64,000 bases of DNA from Eopsaltria australis (GCA_034509425.1 JAVTVJ010000814.1:248001-312000), one strand, 5' to 3'; positions 12,633 to 25,086 are shown, counted from the first letter of the stretch. The notes: a model not told the origin generated them from the sequence alone. A program made the numbers and translations.

Positions 12633-12696
12633 AGCCCGGGTTTGGGGCAGCCCGGGTTTGGGGCAGCCCAGGTTTGGGGCAGCCCAGGTTTGGGGC
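12633..12696. repeat. 16-bp minisatellite, four units
   Basis: Four head-to-tail copies of AGCCCRGGTTTGGGGC (R = G in the first two, A in the last two), then a partial AGCCCTG. The purine-rich strand carries regularly spaced G4 runs. Confidence 0.93.
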
Positions 12697-15497
12697 AGCC
12701 CTGCCCTGACGTAGGCAGTGTTTGAGTGAGTAACAGCATGGGTGAGCGACAGGAGTGCTGCACTGCCTGTCCCTGCTCAGCAGCCTGGAGCTTGGGTTTT
12801 GCAGCAACGACAGACAATTCACAGCGGCGTTTCCCCTCGGTGACATGCTGGCAGAGAACCCGGGGATGGGTCCCCTGCGTGGGCAGAGGCAGCAGTGGAA
12901 AAAGGAGGACCTGTTTCTTGGCAATTTAGCCAGGGCTGAATTCCTGAAGCAGCAGCAAAGACAAGAATCATACAAGGAATACACAATACTTACAGATACA
13001 AGGTCTACATGCTTTAATTATGGAAGCAAAACAAATAAACCCTGCACAGTTTAACAAACTGCACCAAGATTTGCATAACAGATTATCAAGCCATCATTAG
13101 CCTGTTTCCACTGCCAACATAGGCCGTTCTCATCTTGGCAAACAAATCTAAGGCACCCTCAAGGAGGCCAGCCCTTGTTCTCCTGCGGGAGCTCTAGGGG
13201 CTGCAGGAGAAACTTTCCAATGCCACAAAGAGACCAAGAGCAGGGCTTTGCTTTGGTTTTGGGCAGCAATCCCCGTTCGTTTTAACCAAGCAAATGGTGG
13301 AAGGGGAAATGGTGTTGGAGGTGGGGGGAAAGTCATTGTTTAGAAGGGGTTGTAAAACTGAGTATTAATTCCTGAGATAGCATCTTGGCATCTATAAATA
13401 GTCTCAATTTACTGTCTTCCTGAAATAAAAAAAGTTATGTCAGCTTTTACACTAAATAGAGAATCTGCTGGAAGCGAACTTGTATTGATGTGCTGGAAGA
13501 GATTATTAGTCAAGGAACAGTGCAAACTGGACAGTGCATCTCGCTTCCCCGTCCGGGGACAGAGACCGACAGGTTACACAAAATAAAGTTCTCAAGCGGT
13601 TGTAAGTGCGGACAAATATCCACGTCAAACAACATGTTGGCTGCAGCTGGAATGACAAAGTTATGATTAGCAAATGGTTTGGATGGTTGCAGTAGGAAAC
13701 ACAGACCGGTTAAAGTTTAGAGTGAGCTTCGGGGGAAGTCCTGGTCAGTCCCAGTCTTCTTTGGGAAGCAGGACCGTGCACACCAGTGCTCCAGAGGGAA
13801 TGGCCCCGTGTTAAACACACCAACACCCCCACACTGGTGTGTTTCTACATCATCAGGTGGCAAAGGAGAGAAAAATGTCACTGGTGCAAATCAGTGCAAT
13901 CCTGAAAATCCGTGTGTGTGTCCCAACACTGCCACTGCCACTCCTCACCCGGGCAGGGACTTCCCGGCCCTGCAGTGTTGCTGCTCACACAACCCGTGAC
14001 TTCGAGCTGGACTGGCTAACTTTGAAGGTGCTTTCCTGAGTCCTGGGGATGTGCCACCAGCTTCTGCTTTGCTTTCAAGAACAGCCACACTTCCACGTCA
14101 GAGCAAGCACACAGCACCCCAGGGATCAGCCTTGTGTCCTACAACAAAATCCATCTCTTCTCCTCAAATGCTGACCAACAAGAAGTCTTTGATACACTCC
14201 TGGCTTAACTGATACTGACCAAAGCCAAGGAAGGCTCTGCCATCACAAAAATGCACTGTTCTGGTCCCAAGCCATCGACATGCAGAACAGCTACATGGTC
14301 ACCCAAGGCTGATAGCTGTCATTTCAAATGGAAAGCTGGTGATGAAGAATGGGCTGGTTTACCAGGTGCAGCAGAGCCAAGAGGACAGAGAAATCACACA
14401 ACTAAACAGACTCAACTCTGTGTGGGATTTTCTATCTTAATATCAAGGCTTCTCTTCCCAATGCCAATCAGGAAGAGAACTAAACGTGCTGTTTGGGAGA
14501 AGTAGAACAATGCCATGGCCTTCTAAAATCTCTGTGTAAAAATCTTCTCAGAGGCCTGATTTATGTTACAGAAGGTACCCAAGGGAGTAACCATTGGCCT
14601 CTAGAAAGCTGCAAATTTCACTTTATTGGGATTTCTGTGTAGCACTGGCCATAAGAAATAAGTATCTGCCAGCTGAGACAACTGAGATATCTGACACCCA
14701 AGCTCCAGGCACTCACCACCTCATTAGGCAGCTCCACAGGGCACACACACATATACACACACATATTTATAAAATTACTGTGTGGAGGCAGCTGGGCAAC
14801 ATTCCTCAGAGTTACGAGCCCCAGCACTGAGCCTCCTCATTTCCTCAAATGGATTCTCTCCAACTTCAAACTGTTTGCAGAGTGTGACAGACCAGGCCCT
14901 TTAAACTTGGCCGTAATTAGTCCACAGCCTCAAACAGAACAAGCAACGATGGAGGAATATTAAAACCCCAGCAGCAAAATTAAATTCCCCTGGTTGAATG
15001 CTGGAGCTGCAGTGCTGGAGCCTCCCAGAGGTACTCGGTGCTGGGGCTGAGGAGCACACACAGAATTACAGCAGCACATCCAAAAAATAACGGCAAAACA
15101 CGCTGCTGCCTTTTAAATTTAAAGAGGCTTCAGCAAGTATAGATATCCATTCAATATATTGCTTTTTAAATTGCTTTCTGAACTGAAACCAAAAGCCAAT
15201 CTGATCCCTGACGCGTGGAGCTCTTATTCTTCCCGATTTTCCAGACTACTTCACATGTACTGACCGGGGAGAGTGTGAATTCCTGCACCTTGCTGCCTTC
15301 GCAGCTGCCCGAGGGAACTGAGGCAGCACTGCAAACAGATTCCTGCTTTGGTTCAGGTCCCTGGGGCTGATGGAAAGCCCTACAAAACCCTTCCTGGTGC
15401 TCCACTTCTGTGGGACACCAGCACAGCTGTCGCATCCCACAGCAAAGCGAGAGCTGAGGGGTGACGGGGCTCAAACAGCAGAGCACAGGGGCACATC

Positions 15498-15619
15498 CAT
15501 CCTCTCCCTCACCTCAGCCTTCCTCTCCCTCACCTCAGCCATCCTCTCCCTCACCTCAGCCTTCCTCTCCCTCACCTCAGCCTTCCTCTCCCTCACCTCA
15601 GCCTTCCTCTCCCTCACCA
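15498..15619. repeat. 21-bp minisatellite, five units plus a partial
   Basis: Units of CWTCCTCTCCCTCACCTCAGC start at 15498, 15519, 15540, 15561 and 15582, followed by a partial copy from 15603. Units 1 and 3 carry A at position 2 and the others T. The repeat gives matching short heptapeptide patterns in several frames, which is a consequence of 21 being divisible by three, not evidence of coding. Confidence 0.95.
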
Positions 15620-16835
15620 CACGCTCCTCCAAGGATGGATGGACACATCCTTTGCATTCCAAAGCCCCCTGTTCTGCTCCGTACAGAGCTCCAGGTTGGT
15701 GCTTAGTGCCCCTGCCCAGGAGTGCTGCAATGGGCCCTGGAGACAGCTTGGTTAGCAGGCCAGATGTACCCCAAAAATCATCACAATCTGTATGGATGTT
15801 GTGTGTGACCAGAACAAAAACAGTCTGAAATTAGCACAGTGGCTCCAGCCATGCTTTTGCACTCTTCTCCACACAGATTTGGGAGGATTTTGGTCTGATT
15901 TGAAGCCCAAGCTTGCACACAGCCCATGCTTCTGCTCAGCAAGAGGATGGTTTGTGCACTGCTTATGCTGGGTCACCAAAGGCAAGGCCACATATGACAG
16001 GTCCTGCTGCTACTGGCTGCACATGGGACTGAAAGACTGAATTTTATTCATTTTATTTCCTGTCCCAGGCCTCTCAGCTCTGCCTTTAGCCCCTTTAATG
16101 TGAACACATCCTGGATGGAAATGTCAGAAAGACGCAGAATCATCTTTAAATTAACTTGACATTTTACCAGGGACAGGCAGAACCTTCAACAGAAAGCAAA
16201 AGTTAAATAGTAAATAATTTGGGGGAACAAATCCCTGGGCTGCGTCCCTGCACAGTGGCATCAAGCACCTGAACGTGTCACAGCTCCACAGCAGACTGGG
16301 AATGCCGGGAGCAAACCGGGAGCCCTGGCAGCTCCTGTTGATGTGCCCATCTCCCACTGGTGCCGTGGGCATCTCCACACCCCAGGAAAAGCCAGAGACT
16401 GTAACAGAGTCCAGAGTGCTGAGCTGCAGCTGATCACTCTGAGCTGACTGCGGAGCAAACGTGTTTCCTTTTCACAATTAAATTCCATGTCACCACCAAG
16501 TCCCAGGCAGAAGTGAGCTGAGCTGAGCTGATCCTGCCAGGACACAGGGCTTTGGGCATCCCCACCCACAAACCCACGACAAGGACATAAAGAAAAGGAT
16601 GACTGGGACTGCATTCTTCCTGCCCACCAGCCACTGGGATTACTGCTGGAATAAACCCTCTGCAACTGCAGATTTTCACACCTCCAGCTGGGGGTGAGGA
16701 CAAAACCATTTTTTATGAGGATAAATCATTATTTACGAGGATAAAATAATTTTTCTTGTTTTGAGGAAGTTTTTTGTGAAATGCTCTGAAAACCTGCAAC
16801 ACTATTTTTGCTCACAGAGTTCACTTTTCCGTGAG

Positions 16836-17827
16836 TGTCCTGGGTTAGTCAGGAGGGGTCAAAACCTAGGAAGTGATCTATGCTGCAAGAAATGATACAA
16901 CTTCCTTCCTGAGAGAGAGAGCCAATAACCAAGTAGTTTTAAGGATTGATATGTAGGTAAACCAATTAAAAGGTGATCCGCCTTCGAGGAAAAAAAATCA
17001 TATATAAGCAGAGAACACCTGAGCCTCTGCCTCTTTTGGGCTGCTGCTGTGTAGAGAGGAGCATTTCCCTGGTTCTCTCCCCAGTGAGGCCCCAACCATG
17101 GCTGGGGACTGAGCTAATAAATTCCCTGTAATATATGAAGAAATAGTCCAAAGGGGGGATGTGAGGTTCTTATTGCAGCCAGTGAACTGAAATACCTGGG
17201 TAAAGACAAGTAGGTGTTGAAATAAGTACAGCCTGATGAGAAACTGGAACCAAGAGAGAGGAGAGGCTGTGACCCAGAGCCCTGGTCCTGGGGGAATGCC
17301 AGAGAACCTGTGCTGTCAGGAGAGCCTGTGTTGCTCAGCACAGAAGAAGGGATTTTCTTTGTTGCTGCAATTGAACTGTGCATCCTTAAAAAGGTAGCCC
17401 ATGGGCTGTTCATGACCCACCACAGTGGCTGTGACAAGGCCATTGATGTGGGAGGGATCCACCAGAAGCAGATCCTTCCTCCTGGGCAGCAGCTGGTGGT
17501 GAGGCTGAACACCCATAAAAAACTGTATTTTCTTACAGAGAATCCATGGTATAAGCGAAAGAGACTTCTCTCCCTAAATGAACTGAAACAAGAACTATTT
17601 CAGAGGTGGTAACTGACTGGAGGTCGAAGTGTTGTCTTTTTGTGTGTTGTCAGGGAGAAAGAAATGGAGAGATTGGGGAAGGAGGGGTGGTCTGAGGAGT
17701 TTGTTCTGGTTCTTCTTGGTTTTTTTTTTCCCCTTTTCCTCTTTGTCTTAGGTGTATTAATAAACTTTCTTTATAGTCTATAAAGTTTGAGCCTGCTTTG
17801 CCTACTCCTAATCCTCATCTCACAGCA
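16836..17827 (+). mobile_element. Endogenous-retrovirus LTR-like element
   Basis: The segment starts with TGTCCTGGGTTAG and ends with GAGCCTGCTTTGCC followed about 20 nt later by CTCACAGCA. Both ends resemble long terminal repeats of avian endogenous retroviruses (TG...CA). Inside are a TATA box (TATATAAG, 17001-17008), an AATAAA at 17116-17121 and a second AATAAA at 17759-17764 followed by the terminal block. It is about 992 bp long and lies in intron 8 in the opposite orientation to CADM1. A 100-codon open frame at 17310-17612 has no domain I recognise. No matching 5-bp target duplication is visible at these boundaries (GTGAG versus AACAC), so the ends may be off or the element composite. 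Class (ERVL or ERVK) is not assigned. Confidence 0.6.
16991..17121 (+). promoter_or_regulatory. TATA box and polyadenylation signal inside the LTR-like element
   Basis: TATATAAG at 17001-17008 is followed 107 nt later by AATAAA at 17116-17121. This spacing is what one expects of an LTR core promoter and its R-region poly(A) signal. It points to the plus strand, antisense to CADM1. Activity is not implied. Confidence 0.4.
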
Positions 17828-18257
17828 AACACATCAGGTAAATTTTGGTAAGTGTGCTGGCATTTGGCCAGAAACTCAAAAAGGCGAACTGGAACCACTA
17901 CAATGGGCTGTTATTTTTAAGGCACCTGGGATGGCACAAAAGTGTGCTTGTCAGGTGACAGTGCCTGCCCCTGTGGGTGACAGGAGAGTTCCAGCACCAC
18001 GTGCCCCTGCTCAAGAGCTGATATTCCAACTCAGCATCAATTCTCAGCTCCTGCTTTGGAGCCCACTGGCTCCTGCACACCTCCAAGCCAAACAGAGCCG
18101 GCTTGTACAAATCCTGAGCCTCGGGAAGGAACTCAGAGCTGTTTCCACAGGATGGGCTCAGTGCTTTCTGGATGCATTCACTGAGGGGGCTGGAGCACCT
18201 CTGGGAATTCTCAAGTGAAAAACCACTGCCTGCAATGTTACAGCCCCCTGAAATACA

Positions 18258-18269
18258 CCCCCCCCCCCC
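18258..18269. repeat. Poly(C) run, 12 nt
   Basis: An uninterrupted run of 12 C on the plus strand (poly(G) in the CADM1 transcript). Confidence 0.9.
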
Positions 18270-20857
18270 ATCCCTGCTACTCCAAGGGATTAGTGGGATT
18301 TAAAATATGCTCTAAATGGGCATTCCAGGCAGCACATGGGGAGCCCCCAGCCTGCTGCTAAATGCTGCTGCAAAGGATGGAGAGCAGAGCCTTTGCAGCG
18401 CCAGCAGCATCCACTGCAGGGCTGGCAACAACAGCAACCTGCACGTGCCACCCCCAGGTCTTCACCAGAACCGCTGCCAGTTCACCTGTGCAATTCCACC
18501 TGTGAAGGAAGTGTGGGAAGTGCAGATGTGCACCCAGGAATGAGGCCGTGGATCGTGGGAGGCTGGGAAAGGCAGACGAAGGCTCCATGCCGTGCCCTGA
18601 GATGAGGGCTGGGCTGTGATTAAGCACCTTTATCTCCCAGGAAACAACAGCTGTCCAAGCCCAGCATTTCAAGGAGCGACTCCAGGGTAATTCAAATGAT
18701 GCCGTTTGCTCTGCTGTATCGTATTGTACATCTTAATGAAGAAAGCCACAAGGACAATTTAACTGATAAAAAAGGGCTCGGCAGCGATAACGGCTGGAGC
18801 ACCAAAGGATGGCCAGAATATCAATGCTGCTGGAGGATACATGGGAAAGATCAAGCTGTCACGTAGGAAATCTTTTCAAGCACCTACACTGAAGTGACAG
18901 AGGGAAAGCTCTAAAGGTTGTGGTGTCTGGAAACTTCACCACTGCTCAGCTTGTCCTTTGGTGGAGAAAGCATCAGGTCAGCTTTCCAAGAGCTCCCCCA
19001 GAAACTCCCTGAACCAATAAATCAAAAGGACAACTCCAAGGGCAGAATTTTCTAGGGTCACCTGCTAGAAACTGCTTCAGTGCAGCCTCTCTCCCCATGT
19101 TTTATTCAATTAAAGCAAGGCAATTGTTTTTCAGAACTACTCCATGGTTCCAGGGGACATGAACTAAGTCAAGGTTATACTAGAAGAGGGGGAGAAAAGC
19201 AAAATAAACCAGATTTCAAGCCCACCTCATGCTAAGGATTGGATTCCACTGGGCTGGTTCCAGATGCCTGGATTGCCAGCAGCTCAGGGAACCCCGTTGG
19301 CTCCCACCGCTCCTCTGGCAGACAGGAAGAATGCTGGAGCATTTGAGTGAGGATGGGAATTAAGGTATCAGGTGTCTCTCAAGGCTTTGAAAAGTGTTCC
19401 AACACTAGTCTGCTATGTAATTCTAGACATTATGTTAATTTGACCTGATTTTTTCCAGCCACGAAGTCTCTTAACTACTGAAGGGCAGAAGCTGGTGTGG
19501 CTCCATGCTCCTGAGCACTGACTGGAGGGGACACACACACATCTCTGCACGAGAGAGGGAGGAGAAGCCTCGGCTGCTCTGGCTGGGAAAAGCACACTGA
19601 ACTCATGGGCAGAGGATGGGAAGACGCATGTCAAGAGGACTCAGTGCCAGGGAAGAAATTAATAATTTCTCTTATCAGCATTAACAAATCTTCTGACAGA
19701 TCGTGAGCAGGAACTGCTGGAATCAGGGAGCAGTATCACATTTTCATTACTTTTCCAGCCTCCTCAGCAGCTCAAAGCCAACACAGAAAAGCATCAAGGA
19801 GGCGATGGAGACCCACTGGGCTCTGCCACCAGGGTCTGAGATCCTCCACCACTGCAAACAAAGGTGAGAGAACAACACTGGACAGCCCCGTGCTCCGTAC
19901 CCCAAGGGACCTCTGCTGGGCTGATGACACGGCCATTCCAACTGCAAGAACCACCACCCTCCCCTTCTCATTTTTAATATAAAAAAGCTGGAAAACTACG
20001 TGGAGGAGAGCCCAGAGGCTACTGAGGATCCACAGACAAGCTGCAGCACCTGCAGCAGGACAGCAAACAACCAAACTGCTATTTATTGGGAAGAAACAAC
20101 CACTACTGTGGAGCCTGACAGAGCAGGTGAGGACAAGTGAGGACAGCGCAGGCTTTGGAAGGCAGTGCTGGGGCAATCCCTAAAATGACAGGCTGGTAAC
20201 AACCCAGTTCCCAGGAAAAGGAGAGTCATTAAGGTTTGCAGGCACCAAGATTAACTTCAGGGGTTATCCAAGCATCAAGACACATTGTTCCTTTCAGCCT
20301 TCCAAAATTCACTGAAAGCACGAGCAATTACCGTCAAACAAAGAAACCTGTGAGCACGTCCAGTGCAGCCTGTGGGACACACAGCCGAGCTTCTCTGCAC
20401 ACAGCTCTTAGGGAGGCTTTGAGAAACCTTCAAACCTCCTCTGAAACGAAAGCGGGTTAAGTCTAGAAACCAAAAACACGGGAAAAGGGAGAGCGTTCAC
20501 GGCAGAGCATCCCGAGCATCCCGAGCTGGGTGCGTGGAGCTGGGGTTACCGGGAAGCACCTGCAGGGAGGAAGCAGAGCACGGCGAGGGCTGGCAGAGCG
20601 ACGCTGGCCCTGGTAAGGCACGTTGGCACAGAGGCTTCGCCGGCGTGTCCTTGCCAGCTTGGGTGCAAAAACCTCGAAAGGAAAAGAAGCCACGAAACGC
20701 CCTGGGCTGGATGGTGAGAGTCAGCTGAGCAGCGTCATAAAAGCAAATAAAACGTGAAGGCATTTACACAAGGGGTGGTTTACAGCAACAGTAAACGTTG
20801 TGCCATTAGCTATTCAATGGTCCATCCTCACCTGCTGTTTGTCACCTCTGCCTCAAT

Positions 20858-20910
20858 AAAAAACAAACAAACAAAAAAAAACAAACCGAAAAACAACCCA
20901 CAAAAAGCAG
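20858..20910. repeat. A/AAAC-rich low-complexity tract
   Basis: Repeated AAAC and A-run units (AAAAAACAAACAAACAAAAA and following). There is no visible retroposon body directly upstream. Confidence 0.75.
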
Positions 20911-21662
20911 CAAGCAAAAGCAAAAGCAGCGGTTGGAATAGGAAAGGTCAGAGAAATGACAATGTGAATGATTACAAATAAATCAGAAGGGTTTTCCTGA
21001 TGAGTCAGGTCTGTGAGGAGGTATGAGGATGTGTCAGAGAGAGGTGTCATGATCTTGCTGGTTGTTTTTATTCATCTTTTCTTGCAAGACATGGATAATC
21101 TCACAAGCTGAAAGGCAGCTCCTCAAGAAGGGGCCTATGGATGGCATTCACTCAATAAAAACAACTGGTGGAATTCCCTTTTCTGGGAGAGTGAGGGAGA
21201 AGCTTATCACAGAGAAAGACCAACACCTCGGCATGAGAAAAAGCATCTTGAGTCACATCAGGCGAATTGAACTGCTGAAGACCAAACTTTCTGCTATAAA
21301 TTGTTCAGAAATTGATACTGACGGGATGGAGGCTGAAACGACTGCCTGGTGCTAAGGGAACTCTAAGGCTGTTTTTGCATCCTGCGTTTGAAGCACCCAA
21401 TGTTGGCCACCAGTAACTGAATTAATCACTTTTCCTGCCATGACAATTCCCACATTCCAGGAACACCCACACCCACAGCAAGGACTGTCCGACACCTTGA
21501 GCTGCCGGACCAGGGCTCGTGCTGTGGGTGGGTGAATCCGAGGGAAAAAAAATACTGCATGTGATTGGTTTGTTGTTTTTCCCCAGGCTTCATGCTCTGC
21601 TTATATTACATAAAAGACAATAAACATTCAGGACATTTCCAATGGTTATGAAGGTACCATAC

Positions 21663-21734
21663 CTGTGATGGTGGTAGGGATGGTGGTGGTAGTGGTGGTG
21701 GTTGTTGTGGGAGGAGGGATAGTTGTGGGGGGAT
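21663..21734 (-). CDS. CADM1: CADM1 exon 8: threonine-rich stalk (cassette exon)
   Basis: This 72-nt exon encodes the juxtamembrane mucin-like stalk: aspartate (split), PPTTIPPP, nine consecutive threonines, then IPTTIT and one base. Threonine runs of this type are O-glycosylated in mammalian CADM1. The nine threonines come from ACA and ACC/ACT codons, a near-triplet repeat seen as GGT/GTG on the plus strand. The acceptor is ATCCAG and the donor GTATGG, a weak site. The length is a multiple of three and both ends are phase 1, so it can be included or skipped without a frame change. The mammalian exon, from memory, is slightly longer with more threonines. Confidence 0.94.
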
Positions 21735-24700
21735 CTGGATAAAATATAAAAAAGGAAAATAATAAAAAAGCAAATTAAGCAAAAAACAAGCAGAACACAA
21801 CAGCGGTCAATCGTGATCAGAGGAAAACAAGGACGCAAAGAAGCAGCTTGGGGGTTGGGTTGGGGGCCTTTCCCTGGCTCAATCCCAGGGGAGAGCCCAG
21901 CAGCTGCAGGGACAGCGGGGCCAGATCCTCCGCCCACGCCAACTCCGGCTGGAGAACCTGGCCCCGACCTCTCCCCCCTTTCTGCCTGCTACCATGCTAA
22001 AAAAAATAAATAAAACCCAGCATAAATTAGTCAATGAGAGAGAGAAATGGAATGGGAGAGGCATAAGGAAAATAAACTGCACGCTTTCCACAACAAAAAG
22101 ACCAGTTTGCACATACAAGGAGAGACACAGTGGTGCTTTAGTGGTTGTCTACGGATACATTTGCAAACCCAGGTGGGAGGGTTGTGTGAGGGGCCCTGCT
22201 GTGCTTCACAGCCTGAACATTAACAGCACATGAACAGATCTCACTGTCTTCCCAGGGCCATGAACCTCACTGCTCTTCCTCTATAAACACACAGCAGCAG
22301 GATGTTAAAAACTACTTCAAAGATGTTAAGGAATACAGAGAAACGACAACATCATTGCTGGATATAAATTCCACGGTATGAGGAATTCCACCAAGATCTT
22401 TTAATTAAAAAAAAGTCAATATTTTTCTGACAATTTCAGTTGCACACTCCTGTTTTTGCTACTAGGGCATCGTTAATGAGATGTTTCTCTCTGTGACCAT
22501 TTCTCAGATGGACTGGACCTGTTGAGATTCAAACCCTGCTGCTCGTCACGGGATTGATGTTACACACAGGGACACATCCTTATCAAAACTATCGGGCAGG
22601 AGAAGGTAGATATGAGAAGATGTAAAAGAAAAAAATATGTATCAATGCCCAGATGATCAAACTGAATGCACTAAGTAGTCAGAAAGACTTTGAACTACGG
22701 ATTCATTTGGCAATAATAGAGCATGAAACCTTTCATGGGCTTTTGATTTTAGGTTTCCTCCGTAGCACGTCAGCTGTTCCTCACTAACACATCTGCTACT
22801 CTTTTATCTCTGAGCCAGCTCCCTTGGATCCCCTAATTAAGATATCTGAACTTTAATTATATACTGCACCTTTATTATATTCCATCCAACTTCCCAAGAG
22901 TTAAGGAACGTCACCTCATGGTTTGCTGTGCTATGAGCAGTCACTGTCCTTCCCTACATCCCAAGGATCCCAGCCCCTGCGCTTCTCTCCTTCTCCTGAG
23001 CCACCCATCTCCCCAGGAGCAGTGGGGACCCTGTCAGATGAGGCACAGCAGCACTGGGGAAGGGCCCCCAGACTCACACGGACCAGCCTGGGACTGGCTG
23101 TGCTTGTGGACTCTTCCTCCATAAAAGCCAAGGCAAAAAAAAAGCTGGTGTGCTAATGGAGCTGGAAGTTTCTAGCAGTGTACTGCCCACATCCATGGGG
23201 AGGAAAAGTATAAAATTAATTTTAGAAATGAGCATGTTTTCAGTGTATGTCAATGTGATTACACATCCCCATCACACGTGGGCAGCTGGAAGGTGCTGGG
23301 CATAGCTCGGCTGCTGGAAGCCACATCAAACCCTTGACCTGCAGAGATGTCCCTTTGGAATGAGCCTGCCTGAATGCTGCCTCTCTGGGGCTGAGCCAGA
23401 CCCTGCCCTGTGTCTGCAGCCACAGCCCAACCACTCCCTCCCCACTCTGCACTTCTCCCTTTTAAATCAAGGGTTAAAAGGATTCCTTATGTTGTCCAGA
23501 GTGGCAGAGCCTAGCACGATGCTCACGAAAGTGCAGGAACTGGAGATGATGGGGTGTAAAACCCTTCTCTGCTCACGAGCAGCCCTGCTCTGCATGGGCA
23601 ATGCATCTGCTAGATGCCTAAGCTGGAACCCACAGGTCTCCATCCCCTGGGCACCTGCATCTTCCTCCAATGCTATCCTGGGTCTCCTCCTGGGGATTTA
23701 ATCCCAAGAGAAAGCAACCCCAAGGAAGTCCTGCGCTGTCTGTTCTCGCTCACATCCGAAATGCAGAGTAATTATGTGAGATTTCCCACGAGCTCTAAAT
23801 CTCAGGTCAGTAATGCTGGGGAGGTTCCCCCAGCCCTGCCTTGGCCCAGGATGGGTACACAGAACTACACCAGCCCCACAGCTGCTTTATGGCAGCAGCT
23901 TTCCTGGTTTCCCTCTTGTGGGGAACTGCTTGTGTCCTATTCCAACTGCTCTGCTCTTTGCAACACTGATTGTTTCTTTAAACACTGATGTAAACAGGTA
24001 GGTGTTTTATATTGTGAGAATGCAAATTACCAGTCATAAAGGCTTATCTGACTTCATTTTGTAAACTGGAGTCTTGTGGAGTGAGAGGCACGAGAAAAAC
24101 TACCTATATGATGGGGCACATGAGTTTTCTATAAGCTCAAAGCTGTCGCTACCTTGAGTTTTTAGGCGAGTTTCTAAGACTGGGCTTAAAATCACTCCTG
24201 CAGAGGTGGCATTTGGAGAGGTATGGGAGGTTCTCCACTCTTTGACTGGATGAGAGCAACTACCAGAGAGCTCAGACTGCAGAGCTTCAGGCAGCTGTTG
24301 CATGGAATAAACTTCAAGTTTCTGTCCCATCGGAGTGGAACCGTAGCATTCTTCAGGTTGGAAAAGAACAAGACCCACCACGAACTCAGCCCAGCCACAC
24401 ACAACCACCCTCAGCAGAGAAAGTTTAAATATGCAGCCCAAGGAACAGCTCATCATTAAACTGGGGGATCGCTCTGCAAGTGCCTCCTGAATCTCCATTC
24501 CATGCAACACCTCATGGCGGGAGGATGAGGTTCACAGCAATGCCAAAGTAATGCAGAGGAAACGAAGCATTAGGGCAGGTACTTAATAGCACTTTAAAAG
24601 ATGCCGAGGCATGTTTTATTGTCTGCCCAGCTGCAGAGACAGGCTTAAGGCATCTCATTCCTCCAGTTTATTTACTGGTTTGTAATTGCCTGGGGATGCT

Positions 24701-25086
24701 GGCTGATTAACTTGCTAGTGAAAGGCTCGGAACCCCTTGGACCATTGTTCAGACCGCTGGAGGAGGCGTTACCACAAGGACAAGAAATCACTGGACAAGT
24801 CCTAGGAGAACTGCACAGCTCTCCCCACGCCCCTGCTCTGGCTTTTCCTTAGGCTTCCCCTGGCAGCACGGGGTGGGAGCTCCCCACAGGCTCTGTGCCC
24901 AGTGCTCACACCGAGAGCCCCAGCAGCACCCCAGTGCTCCCCCAGCCCAGCACAGCGTCGGGGCGTCAGGAGCTGCCTGCAAACCTGGCATTGAGCAAAC
25001 GTTAAGTTCTGTCACAGCTCCCCGAGCAGGGCATGTTGCAATTAGGTGTAAAGGAGTCTAGAAGAACGGTGGTTGTTCTCACGTAC
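21735..25086 (-). other. CADM1: CADM1 intron 7
   Basis: This 3352-nt intron contains a segment (about 22631-22730) resembling a piece of intron 3, an A+T-rich block at about 22820-22890, and a short piece at 24350-24370 that faintly resembles a CR1 3' end. I see nothing else in it. Confidence 0.88.
22631..22730. repeat. Dispersed homologous segment, copy in intron 7
   Basis: AAATATGTATCAATGCCCAG, then ATGATCAAACTGAATGCACTAAGTAGTC, with a further GAGCATGAA about 70 nt on. The same ordered words recur at 38602-38730. No family was assigned. Confidence 0.5.

Larger units (their letters stand above)
11680..21662 (-). other. CADM1: CADM1 intron 8
   Basis: This 9983-nt intron is the largest complete one in the window. 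It holds minisatellites at 12633-12696 and 15498-15619, an LTR-like element at 16836-17827, a 12-C run at 18258-18269 and an A-rich low-complexity stretch at about 20858-20910. A TGCATG on the transcribed strand lies about 50 nt upstream of exon 9. No other gene was recognised. Confidence 0.88.

Noticed and set aside
15498..15619. CRISPR-like array.
   Set aside because: The repeats are directly adjacent with no spacers and the context is a vertebrate intron; it is a minisatellite.
16831..17832. A target-site duplication flanking the LTR-like element.
   Set aside because: The five bases on either side of the chosen ends (GTGAG and AACAC) do not match.
24330..24375. Possible CR1 3' end in reverse orientation (CAGGTTGGAAAAGA word).
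   Set aside because: Only about 20 nt match and the following sequence does not continue as CR1.
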